A stretch of 64,000 bases of DNA from Cladocopium goreaui. Lineage: Eukaryota > Sar > Dinophyceae > Suessiales > Symbiodiniaceae. Each line of letters opens with the position of its first letter. Within the stretch, counting starts at the first letter, position 1. The notes under the pieces are model-generated. The model was given only the letters and a program-made list of their open reading frames with translations. It was not told the DNA's origin and made no database searches. Below, in pieces: positions 45,239 through 58,200 of the stretch. The position numbers and the translations under genes were made by a program. The stretch spans positions 471,001 to 535,000 of the forward strand of contig CAMXCT020001613.1 of assembly GCA_947184155.2 (NCBI GenBank), written 5' to 3'.

Positions 45239-46032
45239 CGCAGCTCGCGCAGAAGTCCGCAACATCCATTTCCTCAACGTTGACCCACGGTCGGCGACGT
45301 CTCTCCGCGCTGGAGGCAGCTGGTGCCTGGAAATCCTTCCCCTGCACAGTGAAGAAGCACAGGATGCGGAGGCATGGGGGATTTCATGGGCATTTCACAT
45401 AGGAGAAGATCATCATAGATCATCCCACTTAGTTTTGTAAGTGTTGTAGCTGGTTTTAACAAGTCCTTCAAGTGGCTTACCCTCTGGTAATTTAACATAG
45501 CTATTGAAAATGGCCATTTATAGTGAGTTTTCCCATGAAAAATGGTGGATCTTTCCATAGTTTTTTTGTATGTTTACCAGAGGGTATATAGTTCTGTTTT
45601 TTCTAACTCACCAGCCTCGCTGAGTGGGATGATCCTTCCAAGTAAAGTCAGTTCCCCGGACGCGTATCTGGGGTGTTGGGAGCAAAACCTGAGAGATTTC
45701 ACTGATTTCATCGACGAGGACATAGCCAGTGGCTATGGATTTTATGGATCCAAAGGGCTAGCGCAGAGCACAGATTAGCTGAATGTCTGCTAGCCATCCC
45801 ACTTTTGGTTCCTGCAGTTTGACCTATATACATAGCGTTTTGATGCCTGATTTCAGCCATGAAAACAACACGGCAAATGCCAACAGTTTTGGTCGAACAT
45901 GGATCTTGCAGGTGCATTGATCGCCGTTTTGATGGCCCCAAGCATTTGCGCACACGAGACTACGGCTCTGATTCAGATGACGGATTTGGTTGTGGCTTGG
46001 GCGGCTTGGGTGCTTTTCTGGGCCTGTTTTAG
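45239..46032 (+). CDS. Candidate exons of an unrecognised gene
   Basis: Three stretches have protein-like composition and splice-like edges: from 45239 after CTTTTAG (AARAEVRNIHFLNVDPRS ...), 45651-~45737 after AAAGTCAG (SPDAYLGCWEQNLRDFTDF ...), and 45922-46032 after CTTGCAG (IDRRFDGPKHLRTRDYGSD ... GLF, TAG). Phases between them do not settle on one model. They could belong to the 3' part of the orphan gene or to a separate one. Confidence 0.3.
45478..45586. mobile_element. Palindromic MITE-like element, family I
   Basis: TACCCTCTGGTAATTTAACATAGC to TGTTTACCAGAGGGTA, between two candidate exons. Confidence 0.8.
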
Positions 46033-46375
46033 AACAGCCTCACGTGAATCACGTGACCAGCACGTGACCAGCACGTCAGTTGGGGTGAGTTTGTTCAGAT
46101 TTCTGCAGATGGATTGAACCAACTGTCACTGGTTCGCAGACTTCACCAAGCAGGTAATGGTTGCACGACAATCACCACCATTTTTCAATCCTTCTGCATT
46201 TCATTTGGGTGTGTCGGGTGAACCTGGGGTCCCCGGCACAGGTATTATGTATGTCCAGTCGCGACAGCGTTGCAGAATGGGCGAGTTGTTCAACGTAGTG
46301 AAATGGGTTTGGTGGATTGAACATGAATCATGTTATTAAAAATGTTCAAATCCATTAAGGATCCTAAGGGACATA

Positions 46376-46486
46376 CAGTATCCATACAGTATCCATACAG
46401 TATCCATACAGTATCCATACAGTATCCATACAGTATCCATACAGTATCCATACAGTATCCATACAGTATCCATACAGTATCCATAC
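46376..46486. repeat. 11-bp tandem repeat (CATACAGTATC)n
   Basis: Ten uninterrupted, essentially perfect copies. The reverse frame reads as a repeating MDTVWILYGYC-type peptide, an artefact. Confidence 0.92.
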
Positions 46487-46489
46487 TGG

Positions 46490-47763
46490 TAGCTATGACT
46501 TTTTCTTTCGCAGCGCACGCGGCATGGGATGGTCACGCAGAAAAAGTTCAGTGTGATCTGATCCCCTGGCGCCCTCGAGATTAGGCGGCTGGGACCCTTT
46601 TAGGTTCCAAACGTGAAGTGAGAACCACTTGGGTAAACGGGACATACTGAAAAAAACACCCGCAGATATGGCCATTTTCATAGGCAAGGTCAGGTCCTCA
46701 ATCAAATTGGGGGCGTTTTCCCTAAATTTTCAGACAGATTAACTTGGTTTCAAAAAGGACCTCACAAACGAGAATGCTTGTAATGTTTGGAACCTGGAGG
46801 CTGGGTTTCAGCCAATCCATCTACATCTACAGCGAAAAAAACACGAATGGGACTGCGGAGTTTTGAGCACTGCATTCAGAAATTTCAAAGTCCGTTGCGG
46901 ATTCATTCTCTCTCATTGTGTATAATACATTTGGTATATATATATAATATTATAATTATATTATCTATCAACAATATGCAATATATTATATTATCTACTG
47001 CTTGATTGGAAGCTGAAGACTCAAGCTGCTTGAAGTCTCCTGCCAAGGCTTCGACTCTTTGCCGCCACTAGGAGGCCCTGAGTCACAGAAGGGGGATGAG
47101 ATCAACGATTTTTAGCCACAACGCCGTGTTTTCTAGAAGCTATAGAGTCCACATTTTCATAGTCCTTTACACAGCATGTCGCATTTTCTCATGTGAGCAT
47201 TGGTTGCTAAACCCTGGTTGGTTGATGATTGTAGCTACTGTCCGATACCTTGTAGATGATCATCATCCATGGGAATCGCAAAAACTGGAGGGCATTGAAC
47301 ACTGCTCATTTGGCTTCGTTTCACAATTTCCGGTACAGGCGAATGGTGGGTCTCCCCATTCTTGCACCCATTTGTTGATGATATTCCTTGGAAGGTCACT
47401 CAGTGTATGAACAGTGGATTTAAAGTCATGGAACTTGTGGCTGTCAGGCCTGCAGCAAAGAATCTGAGACAACCGGTGAGAGGGGATGCTTCAGCCAATT
47501 CTGGTTTGTGTCAACTCCAGATTACAAAAGCCCTGGTTCATTTCGGGGATGTTTGGTTTGATAGCAGATTATATACACACATATCGTGCCTGTTTGATCA
47601 GGCATGTCTATCCGGGCTTGACATGACAAGTTGGATGAAAAATGCATCACCACTGGGGATGTGACACCCCAGAACTTGGAAATTGACCTGAGACCCTCGA
47701 GTGATCTAATATGGAATGGACAATCACCCATTTAGTTCAATGATTTATCCCATTTTTTCCCAG
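46490..47763. other. No recognisable feature
   Basis: Mixed-composition spacer with a TA-rich patch (46930-46990). No splice-bounded coding run recognised. Confidence 0.45.
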
Positions 47764-49290
47764 TAAACGTGGAGATTTTCCATGTCGAACATGAGGGGGA
47801 AGCAGGCTACCGGAGCAGCAATCGGGCCAGCGGCCGTGTGCCATTTTTGGTGAAAAGGGCGCAGGAAATCGGCAGGAAACCATTCTCTCCAAACAAAGAG
47901 CCTGTAAAGTCAACCAATTCTGGAAGGTTAGAGAATGGTTAGGATAGTTAGGATACCCTCTGGTAATTTAACATAGCTGTGGAAAATCACAATTTTTAAT
48001 GGGAAAACTCACTATAAATGGCCATTTTCAATAGCTATGTTAGTTTACCAGAGGGTAACTATAGTTAATTCAACCTGACTATAACATCTATAATGGACCA
48101 ATTCTGGAAGGTTTAGAAGTCGTCTTCACTTTTTTTGTAGGTCCGTAGTTATAGTCAGTAGCCTGACCATCTTGTTTTGTACACCTGAAGATGGAGGGAT
48201 TTTTTGTTCAGGATTAGTGTAGACCCCCACTGATTTTCACCCCCAAAAATATGAGGATTCCAAGTACCGTGGTCTGGACATGGATGAGAGGTCTAGCTAA
48301 ATCTGGCTTATGGCCTACTTCTACTTGTATCTACTTCTCCACTGGTCTTGTGAACAAGACACCAGGATTTCTTGGTCAACTCCTGGAATTGGCTTTCTCT
48401 GTGGTCAAACATGGCTGGAAAATCCAGGAAAATCCATCATTTATTGTATGATTTTCCCATCTTCCCAGCTCCATTGAGCGGTTTTCGCAAGCCAGCCACG
48501 GGAGGGAACTCCCCTTTCCCGTTTCCCATCGGGGGCCACCGCGAAAATCGGGGCAGGGCTGGTCTGCATCCGCTTTACTCGCAGCAGTCGATGCTGACCT
48601 TCGAAGGAGATCAATTCCAAGGTCTGGCCGCTCCAGCCGCTGCAGGTGAACTAGGTGAATTCTTCGTTCAGTTGCGAACTTACGATGTTTATATTACCCT
48701 CTGGTTATGACCAACATAGCCATGGAAGCCATGGCCCATAGAAATAGATGGTTTACCTATTAAACATGGTGATTTTCCATGGCTATGTTAAATAGCCAGA
48801 TGGTAATGTAGAATAATGTAATGTATGACGTTTCCAATATAATAAGCCAGTAAAGACTAATATAGTCTAATTAGATCTAATTCGTGTCGAACTTCAGAGA
48901 TCATCAGTCCCATAGGCCAGTGCAGGATCAGTTGAACGAAAGCTGTTGGTCAATAAATTTGAACAGCAGATACTGAGGCATTTTGAGAACCCCTTCCGGA
49001 ACCCTGTTGAACCAGACCGAGTATGACCCTTTCGGGGCCTGCAAGGTGGTGCCCCATAGTTGGCTAAGTTGGTTTATAACTCCCATAACTATGGTTTATG
49101 GCAGATATAACTATAGTTTTCATGGGGTTTATAAACCAACAAACATAACTGGGGGGCACCATCCTGTGGGGTTAGGTGCAGATGCGATAGTGCAGAAGAT
49201 CATGAGCTTGCCTTTTCAGAAGGCTGGGTACTGCAGGGTGCCATCCGTTGCATCGGCTGGCGAGGCGAATCCCAGAGGAAATTCTGTCGA
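47764..49290 (+). CDS. Unrecognised multi-exon gene (partial model)
   Basis: Candidate exons: 47764-47903 (after TTCCCAG; NVEIFHVEHEGEAGYRSSN ..., GTAAAG donor), ~48492-48645 (PATGGNSPFPFPIGGHREN ..., GT donor), 48978-49045 (ILRTPSGTLLNQTEYDPFG ..., GT donor) and 49196-~49290 (KIMSLPFQKAGYCRV ...). Phases fit across the listed junctions. A further stretch near 49590-49680 (VQVEVQHQIVKCDCQPSV) may be the next exon. No domain is recognised. Intron 49046-49195 is almost entirely a family II inverted-repeat element that begins at the donor itself. Confidence 0.4.
47954..48057. mobile_element. Palindromic MITE-like element, family I
   Basis: TACCCTCTGGTAATTTAACATAGC to AGTTTACCAGAGGGTA, in the first intron of the gene model at 47764. 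Confidence 0.8.
48695..48805. mobile_element. Palindromic element, family I variant
   Basis: TACCCTCTGGTTATGACCAAC left end, TTAAATAGCCAGATGGTA right end. Confidence 0.75.
49046..49166. mobile_element. Inverted-repeat, introner-like element, family II
   Basis: GTGGTGCCCCATAGTT at the left and AACTGGGGGGCACCATCCTG at the right are terminal inverted repeats. The left end supplies the GT donor directly after exon ...TGCAAG, so the element makes up most of a 150-bp intron. Related copies: 54731-54873 and 58773-58904. Confidence 0.7.
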
Positions 49291-49334
49291 CCAAAAAGAG
49301 ATTTCCGCGGTTGAATGGAGGTTTCATATTTTTG

Positions 49335-49560
49335 ACACACACACACACGATATAAACATAAATGTAGACATAATATCATAAATGTATATATACATAAATT
49401 CACATATGAACATAAAGAGATGTGTATGAAATACATTTCCACACATGTTGTGTATACTGTATGTGTGTGTAATAATGATAATAGTAATAATAGTAATAAT
49501 AATAATATTAATATGTAATAATATATAATTATATATAGTTATATATACACGTATATGCGT
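49335..49560. repeat. AT-rich microsatellite cluster
   Basis: (AC)n, TAATAA and ATATAT tracts in succession. ORFs in it are artefacts. Confidence 0.8.
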
Positions 49561-50711
49561 ATAATATGTATTGACCCACTTCGGCTTTGCGTCTGCATTT
49601 CTGGGGTGCAAGTCGAGGTGCAGCACCAGATTGTGAAATGTGATTGCCAGCCGTCGGTGAACGAGGGTCCGAAGACCAAAGACGTCTGTAGATGACTGAA
49701 TGATTGGGTTGGTTGAAGGGACAATCGATATGAAACCAGGTTTTTTTTGACCAGTAGAAATATGGCTTTACCATACATATACACATTCTTCCTTTCAATT
49801 CTGGGGATCAGAAAGGAAACCACGTTGGTAGAGTGCTATTGTTTGCTCAAATTCCGCACTCGCTGTCAACTTTAAGCTCGGTGGAATCCAGTAGAATTTC
49901 AGGAAGTTTCTGCTACGAACATATTGGATGGAGCTGAAGCATGAGAAATGCACAGTCCAAATCACTAACAGCAAGTAGAAGATGTTTTCTAGAGAAGATC
50001 AGTGGGGACGGGCCAAAAAAAGTATCCCAAGATGGGTGGGCATACATGCCATGTTGATCCAAATTGATCCAAGTCGATCATCTTTTTAGCGACTTCAGCC
50101 CCTTGATCGGGTCCCCAGAGTTCACATTTTGGTGATGACGACCCGGCTGAGGCATAGTGATTTTCATCACGGGCAACCTCTTGGTAGATGACAATGCCAA
50201 TCCCTTGAAGTTCGGGACTCGGTTTGCTAAAACTAGAGACCTTTGATCGTGAAAAAGGCTTTCGTATCGATTCAAGGAGCAGTTAAGAAGCTGTTCCAGT
50301 TTTGGGATGTTTTGGGGTTGACTCATGACACATTGAAGAGCTTGGCGTAAAAACTTGGAGTTCGGCTAGGTTCGCCCAAGTCTTTCAGCTGCTGAAGGGT
50401 CCCACCGGGCAGGGGCGCCAAGGGAGCTGAGTTGGACAGCTGTGAGTTGGGGATGGGTCAAGTTGCCTGAGGGAATCATCAGCAACAAACCAGCTGTGAC
50501 TTGGTTGGGTACCATCCCGGGTCGGGGCCCTTGACCCATGACCATAACTAGAAGCTTCAAAGGACGAGGACTTACATGGCTTGATGGAGTTGGACCAGTG
50601 GATTTCTCTCCGCCCATTTGATGGTTCTTCATCATTTTTCAAATTGGGTACTACATGGTACAACCATTTGTTTGACAAACCCACATGTTTTTTTTCTCCC
50701 TTTGAATGCAG

Positions 50712-50879
50712 TTTAAGATCCTTTCCCACGCAGGAATTACTACTGCCACAACGACATGTTTCGTCTGAACATTGGCTGAGCGAGCTCCCCTGGCTCGGGC
50801 AGTGCGACGCTGAACATGTGGCACAAGCAGAGGCAAACAGTCCAAAGCTCATGGCTGCCCATGGCATTGCAATTTCATG
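50712..50879 (+). CDS. Candidate exon, unrecognised
   Basis: Bounded by ATGCAG and a strong GGTAAGC donor. Reads LRSFPTQELLLPQRHVSSEHW ... AEANSPKLMAAHGIAIS in one frame. Neighbouring exons were not found. The minus strand is also open here, so strand is not certain. Confidence 0.3.
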
Positions 50880-52281
50880 GTAAGCACAGGAGACTTGTTC
50901 AATGAAAGCCATGCTCCAACCATCAAGCCAGCATGAAACTTCCAGCCATAGAATCCGCCAGCATCGAACTGAGCACCGAACTGCAACATGTCTGATGCGT
51001 GGCGACTGGGAGTCAAAACGACGCAACGCTGGGGGTGTCTTAGTGGCAACCACGCTTTTTTGGGAACAAGGTCTGGCCATGGATGGAGTATAGAGGATAC
51101 TAGAAACAAATTAGGTGAATCTCACCGATCATGACAGGGATCTCGTAAGAATTCTTAGGAATATGATCGAGATTCAGAGATTCCGAAGAATTGATTTCTA
51201 AGAATATCCTCTCAAACAGATCCAGGAATATGATTGGCCAGCAGTTCTGTTTGAGAGCCATCATTCCTTCCCAATGCTTCGATCCACATTTCGATGAACA
51301 TTTTGGTGGGTTAGCACAGCGATAATTTTCTACCAAAAAATGGACCCTAAGTGAACAGCCCAGGGGGTTCTTAATCCAGGGTTGACACTAGAAATCCATT
51401 TGTTTTCCTATGATTCTCCTTTAGTTGTTCGAAAATTTTCCCATGGTTTTCCCACAGAATTGGGATGTTAGCTCTGAATTTGTTGCTCACTTTGTAGCCA
51501 CAGCTTAGATTGTCGGCCCCACGAGTTCTTTCCCCACAAGGACTATGACTGGGGACCAGGGCCCTGCTGCTAGTGGTGAATCAATTTAGCACTTCAACAT
51601 CCTCTACATTTACCATCATTTACTTGGTGGCTCATCCCACTTAGTAAGTGGCTTATAACCCCAGTTATAAATGGGATTTTTGTAGGGTTAATCCACTTAT
51701 AATTGGGGTGAACTAACCCACTTACGATTCGTGGGATGAGCCACCAAGTACCTCGATGATCCGCCATTCCCGCGATGATCTGCTGCCGTTTTTCCAAACA
51801 TCCACGGCGAGATCCCACCGCTCGCCAGGAGGGGACAATGATGACCCCATGTTTCACAGGGAAAAATGGGAAAAAAACAATGAAGTCCAAAAAATCTGAT
51901 CATAAAATTGATCATAAAATTCATCAACGTGCAGTTTTTGAATTTTCATGGCCATGATTGTTGAGTCTGTTGAGTCTGTAGAGTATGTCCAAAACTGCCG
52001 GTGGACCCACTTGGATGTAGGCCCAACTCCGGTGCAGGCCTGCGCAGCTCCCGCGGGGATGCAAGTGGGATGCCCAGAATCGGCTGAAAGATCGCCATGT
52101 ATTCGTCATACATGCAATGGTTGTTTTTGGCATGCGGCTGATACGGCGCCCTTGGAAGGGTTGTCGATTTTGAGATGTGCCATTTACGATCCCGTGGAAG
52201 GGTTGCAAATTTCAAAAATGAGGTTTTCCGAAATGGGGGTATAGGATTTGAAATTTTCGATTTTTTAACGTGTTGCACATG

Positions 52282-52475
52282 GAAGAGGCACAGGTTGCAT
52301 ATGTTGTCGTATGATCGTCAGGGGGGGGTGGGGGGGGATGTTAACGTTCGTGTCGAGCGCTTCCCTCACGGTACGGAAGAGGCACATGTTGCATTTGTTG
52401 TCGTATGATCGTCAGGGGGGGTGGGGGGGGATGTTAACGTTCGTATCGAGCACTTCCTTTACGTTACAGAAGAGG
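52282..52475. repeat. ~94-bp tandem duplication with long G runs
   Basis: Two full copies start at GAAGAGGCACA (52282 and 52376) and a third begins at 52469. Each has GTCGTATGATCGTCA followed by an 8-9 base G run, T, and another G run, then ATGTTAACGTTCGT. The G runs could form a quadruplex; the unit length of 93-94 argues against coding. Confidence 0.75.
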
Positions 52476-52494
52476 TTGTCGTTGCTGACATCTT

Positions 52495-52749
52495 GCATTG
52501 TCTGACGCGTTTTGCGGATTTCGTCCTAGGGGGGTTGGATTCCTCTAGAACCATTATTGCTGGAACTCAACAACTTGATGGAACTTGGAAACACTTAAAA
52601 AAATGGCGACCTCAATCCATGCTCCACAAAAGAAACAACAGGTGTACCAAAAACGGTACAGTTATGCTTACAGCTGGACTTGGCGTCACAACGCTGCCTT
52701 GTTACAGACTGTAGCATCAGCACTGCCACAGGCGCTCTGGCACCGCTAA
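52495..52749 (+). pseudogene. Possible DDE (ISXO2-like) transposase relic
   Basis: One frame reads GTQQLDGTWKHLKK up to a run of seven A at ~52597-52603; from ATGGCG (52603) the +1-shifted frame continues APQKKQQVYQKRYSYAYSW then TWRHNAALLQTVASALPQ to TAA at 52747. A Thr-Gln-x-hydrophobic-Asp-x2-Trp-x2-Leu-Lys motif followed by an aromatic Arg-rich helix is reminiscent of the C-terminal part of ISXO2-like transposases. The A7 slip would be the frameshift. Short and tentative. Confidence 0.3.
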
Positions 52750-54130
52750 CCTCGAACAGTGGAAAAAAAATAGGATTGAATACCGCCTTGATTGATGCGA
52801 TTTGGATGACTTAAAATCATAAAATTCTAATGTTTTTTTTCCACCCGTGAAGAGAAAAATCGAGTCACCGCGCAGGCGAAATTCAAATTTTCACTCTTGA
52901 GTCACACGCCTGCCAATCGAAATGAATGTCCATGTTGTACACATTTTTTGACGACTCCTGCAAATACCAGCATTTTCTCTCTTACCCTCAAAAATGACAA
53001 TTTCAAATTCGTCACCCTTACAAGGGCGCCGAGTCAACCGGTTGCCTTGTTTTTTGAAGGGGCGATCCAAGTTTTCCGCCCGATTTTTTTTTGTGGAATG
53101 ACTCAGTTCAGGACCTAAACTGAATCAAAGATAGCCTCGGGTAATACGGATGGGACATCCTCGAACCTTTTTTTGAGGTTTAGTTCGCTGGGACAATCCA
53201 TGGAACGGGATTTTTGGGAGGGTATCCCGGTGAATTGGCGATTTCCAGGTGACGTGAACCATCACCACCAAACATGGTTTCTGCTACAAAAACGCTGTTT
53301 AAACTGCTCATGATGAAAGAGATACAATCACTGAACAACTCTTCAACATCAGTTGAATTCAACAAATTGGTTCCACATGGTGCCACTCGTTTTTTTTTTC
53401 GAATGCGTTTTTTCCTCAAGAAAACAACAAAAAACATGGAATCTTCCCAGGGGGCGCCGCCGGTGGCACAGGCGCAGGTGTCGTCATGGGCGGTGGATTG
53501 GGATCAGAAACCATGAATTTTCGCGAAGATTTGAATCCAACCCAGTCCAGTTGGTCAGAGTTGGTGGGTGGTCAACTCCTAAAAACCCTCCAGTGTAGTC
53601 ATGGCTGGGAAATCTACGTTTTGTAGTAATTGTAAGTAGGAGGATCATCTACTGAATGGGGGAGTCACCATTGCCATGTTGGAGATTCAGACCTTTCGGA
53701 ATCATCATTGCCTTGATTTTTGCGGTGTACTCTTTATGTGGCAATAACAACTGGGGATTTCCATGGAATTTCCGTTGCCTCTGATGAACTGGTTTCAAGC
53801 TGGTTGCGCAGGTTACAGCCATCATGTTAATGATTAGCAATCACGGCCGCGGCGAAATATGTTCATTGGACTGGCTGGAAAACATCCCAACAAATATCCC
53901 AACAAGATCCCACTAATATCCCAACAATATCCCATTAATATCCCATGAATATCCAGGTCTTTGCCAAGATTTTTCGCTTTTCCGTCACATTTTCAATCCA
54001 ACGACATGAACGGTCAGGCGGGCGGAGCCAATGTCAGGCCGGGGCATCGGCGACGGCTGGGGGGGGGCAACACCAAAAAAGCCAAGCGATGGGAATCTTC
54101 GCATGTTGAACCGATAAGATACAAACCAGG
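52750..54130. other. No recognisable feature
   Basis: Mixed sequence with several poly-T/A runs and repeated ATCCCA(A/C)(C/T)AA(T/G)AT blocks at 53885-53950. No splice-bounded coding run that I can support. Confidence 0.4.
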
Positions 54131-54136
54131 TTATGT

Positions 54137-54234
54137 GATTGGTGGTTTGGAACATTTTTTTTTTCTATATATTGGGAATAATCATCCCAACTGACTTTCA
54201 TATTTTTCAGAGGGATTGAAACCACCAACCAGTT
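54137..54234. mobile_element. Inverted-repeat element, family III
   Basis: GATTGGTGGTTTGGAAC at the left, GAAACCACCAACCAGTT at the right; the core ATATATTGGGAATAATCATCCCAACTG is itself a near palindrome, and TATTTTTCAG lies near the right end. Copy at 58485-58595. Confidence 0.75.
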
Positions 54235-54730
54235 ATGTATATGCATATATTCTATCAGAAATGGGAAATAGTTTTTCACCAGTTTCATTGTCTGGTATCC
54301 AGTTATATATCCCAATGTATTGGTTGGTGTCATCCTTCTTTATGGCTGGCAAACTGCCAACGTCTTCACATCCAAAAACGTCAGTAGTGTGGTGGATTGC
54401 CAATGCCATAAACCATGGCAAAAAAGGCCTATTGGGGATTGTTTATGGCATTGTGTTTACCACATCAATCAATGGATTGGTTGATGGGAAAATCTACAGG
54501 AAACCATGGTTTTTACCATGAAATATAGGACTTTCCTGTAGATTTTCCCTTAAACCAATCCAATGAAGCAATGTTTATCCAGGTTTGAAAAAACAATGCC
54601 TTAGTTGGGGTAGTCCGGGGTTGACATTCAGAATGTAGCTTTCTTAAGGTTTGTAAACCACCCATACTGTAAAATTTGCTGTAGTTTACTGGATCTACCA
54701 CACTGCTCCCCTTGATATAGGAACTATAGG

Positions 54731-54873
54731 TACAGGATGGGGCCCCCAGTCGATAGCGTTCAGTTGCCTTATAAGTGGCTGAAATCTATGGTTTATGGTA
54801 GATATATAGTTAATGGGGGTTATATATATAATGGTTTATAAACCAACAACTGACTGGGGGGCCCCATCCTGTA
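54731..54873. mobile_element. Inverted-repeat element, family II
   Basis: TACAGGATGGGGCCCCCAGT at the left and ACTGGGGGGCCCCATCCTGTA at the right form an almost perfect ~20-bp terminal inverted repeat; the core has GGTTTATGG(T/C)AGATATA as in the other two copies. Confidence 0.82.
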
Positions 54874-55284
54874 TAGATTCTTCTCGTAATCAAACATGGC
54901 ACTGGAAAAATCACCATTGAGTTCGATGAGTTTCCCATCAGTTTTTTGCCATGTATGAAACAATTCCCAGCCATGAAGGGTAATAGAAAAGGCAAGGAAC
55001 CCTTTCAGGTGATGTGAAACGCTGGCCAAGTTGGCCAAGCCTACCGAGTTTCCGAGTTTCCGATCAGTTTCTCCATGTAAAACACATGTCTTTCAAACAG
55101 TCTTTCTGGAGAGGTCTTTCTAGGTCAAGACAAGTCCTTGGTGATCATGAGATTCTAAGGGCGGGGGTAGCCCTGCTGGGTAGCCCTCAGGGAATATAGA
55201 TAAGGGTCTACTAAGGGCTTATCACCTGGTGATATCAGATATCTCATGCTATCTCTATGTCATTTCTATCTCTGTATCCGATAG

Positions 55285-58200
55285 GACAGTTGGTTACTTG
55301 GCCCCTATCGATCCTGAGTTGCGAAACGACCTCGGCGATCCGCGGCGAATCTCCGAAGGCTTAATGCTTTTAAGAAGTCCATTGAAAGCCACAAAGTCAG
55401 GGCGCCCAGAAAGGTTTGGCAACAGGGGAAAACCGTGAACACAAACCGTGAACGCAGACCGTTTGTTAGATCTGATGCTTCCTCGGTTCATCACCATTTT
55501 CGAAAAAACGGCCATAACTGGGGGTATACAGCCACATTTTCAGAGACCATTTTGTTGCCAGAGAAGGAGTTGGATGGATACTGAGGCTAAATGACCACCG
55601 GAGGTGGCAAAGAACCAACCGCCACGAATTGGGAAGTAGTCATCAAAAAGAAGTGGATGTGTATGAAAGAGTAGGAATTTGACCAGCAAAGTACGAGGAC
55701 TATACTGACTATACGAACTACCACAAGAAAAAAAGGTCATAAACCAATCGAAATAGAGACAACTTCAGCGTGTTGCTATTTGACTTTGATTTTTCTTTTC
55801 CTGACACGCATGTTTCGCTCAGGACAAGCGTTTCAACAACTACAGGGAGCGGCGATACGGGCTGTGAGTTCATGGGTCCGGTGAACTCAAAGATTGTCAA
55901 AGACAGATGGAACCTGGAAAAGACTCGTTTTTCAAAGATGCTTTCAGTACCAGATATATGATCAAAGGAAGTTTAGTTCGAACACTTCCGAGTTACGGAC
56001 GAATGTCCAGGGGCAGTCTTTTCATCATGTCAAGTGATCATCATCATGTCATCATGTGATCGTCATGTCAACTACATAGCGAGCAAGAGCAGTTCGCGTG
56101 TGTGAGCAGTAGAGAAGAGTAAGCGTTCGGAAACGTGTGAATTCAGTAAGCGTGTGAATTCCATGGCTCAACAATTCATTACGGTGAGTCCAGCAACGGA
56201 CCATTTTTGAACCATGGCCATCTTCATAGACATCTATCATATTAGACAGTATTATATTGATGATTTATATCTCTATCTCTATCTATATATCATTTATATA
56301 TATATATCATATATCTATATATAATTATATATCTATACTATATATATATACTATATATAATATACTATACTATATATACACTATATATATATATATATCT
56401 ATATCTATATCTATACTATGTATATATATATGTAGATATACGTTTTCATTTGGGTTCCCCAAACTCGCTTCGCCACGGAGGAGAGACGAAGCGAGTCGCA
56501 AAAGTTGAGCGATGAACTTCGATCCCAGGACGACGGGACGACGGCAGGAACCATCCCCCAGTCACCATAAATGGGTAGGGGATGGGATTTCAACCATTCC
56601 CAGTAATGGGTAAATTAATGATTATCATGGGTAATTCATCATTAATTCCCAGTAATGGGTGATTATTATGGTCACATAAATGTTTATCATTAATGGGATT
56701 TACGATTTACCATTATCATTGATGGTATAATCAATGGGTAAATCAATGGTAAATTAATGGGTATAAACCATCATTTATGTAGATGTAATGGTAAATTAAG
56801 AGTAGAATAAATAGCATTTATGGGAAAACATTTACACCCATATCATTGATGTAAATTAATGACGGTAAATTAATGGGTGTAAATCAATGGGATTTCAACC
56901 ATTCCCAGTCATGGCTGGTTTATGACATTGATATACCCACATTAATGTTACAAAAAAATCAAATGAGGCACATATCCAAATTTTGGATGATACTTTACTT
57001 GGATTCACTTCGTCCCATGAAATTGGTTCAACGGGTACTGTGTGGGTGACTTGGGCCGCTGTCAAAATACGTGCCATGCTGGCCTGTGTTGTTGGTCAGC
57101 AAAGCCCAACATCCCTGCTGGTTGATTGTAATGTCGGGTGAGAATTCCTGGGTCCGCCATCGTGTCAAGCCCGGGTTAATAAACCCTGACTGATCAACGG
57201 GGGTTACCCGGGTTACCCCCAAAAAAACGCCACTTTCCAGGACATTCCTGAAGAACAGCAGGAGGTCATCAAGAAGAATTATGCGGCCCAGCAGGACACG
57301 GGAACTGAGCCAGCGGGGGTGTTGAGTCCCTCAGCTAGGTAAAGCTTGGATACTTATATAAGGTATCTTGTTATATGATATATGATATAATATATATATA
57401 TGGTTCAAGTCTTTGCCACAAATGGATACAAATGGTAGAATGTAATGTGTAAATACTTGTTCAATTGTTTGCAGGCTATCTAGGATTCGCAGCGTCCAGG
57501 ATCTTCCCAGAATTGTAGAGTAACTGGCCAGCAACCACAATTGCAACCCATTCAATGTGATACGCCCAAGGGGTCGCAGGGACCAGCGCCAGGCTGGTCC
57601 CTCACGGGTTTTGGTCCCAGGATGCCTACTGGAGAGATAGCCGAAAAGAGATCACCATCAGCGACTTCGAGCTGCTTAAGGCTACCGGGGTGGGATCGGT
57701 GGGAATTTCAGGATAACATGGAGGTGTACGGTACCGTACAAGGCCATATTTTTTTGAGATATTCCCTTACATAGCCCTTACATGTAGGTCCTACATATGG
57801 TAGAACATCCAATTTAGGTCCCTGAAATGACCTTCCTCTGCCCGGTTGGATGCCAGAGGGATCCCTATACGCATTTTCTGGGTCAAGACAATGGTTTTTG
57901 TGATTGTATTCATACTACTTACAGATACTTAATTACTACATCTTACTACATCTTACTACATCTTACTGCATCTTACTGCATCTGACTGCATCTTACGACT
58001 CTCATCAACTTTCTTGGGTAATCTTGGGTCATTTAATTCAAGGCTTTTGACCGTTTCCCGGGTCTTGGGGCTGCCGTTATGTCTTGGTTGCACCCGGGTG
58101 GTTACCTGTGAAACCAGGTGATCGGAACAGGGGCCTTTGGCATCGTGAGACTTTGTCGCCACAAGGCGGGGTAGCTGGTTGATGATGGAAGCGCCTTGGA

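Noticed and set aside
46290..46536. ORFs with repeated DTVWILYGYCM peptide
   Set aside because: Products of the 11-bp tandem repeat.
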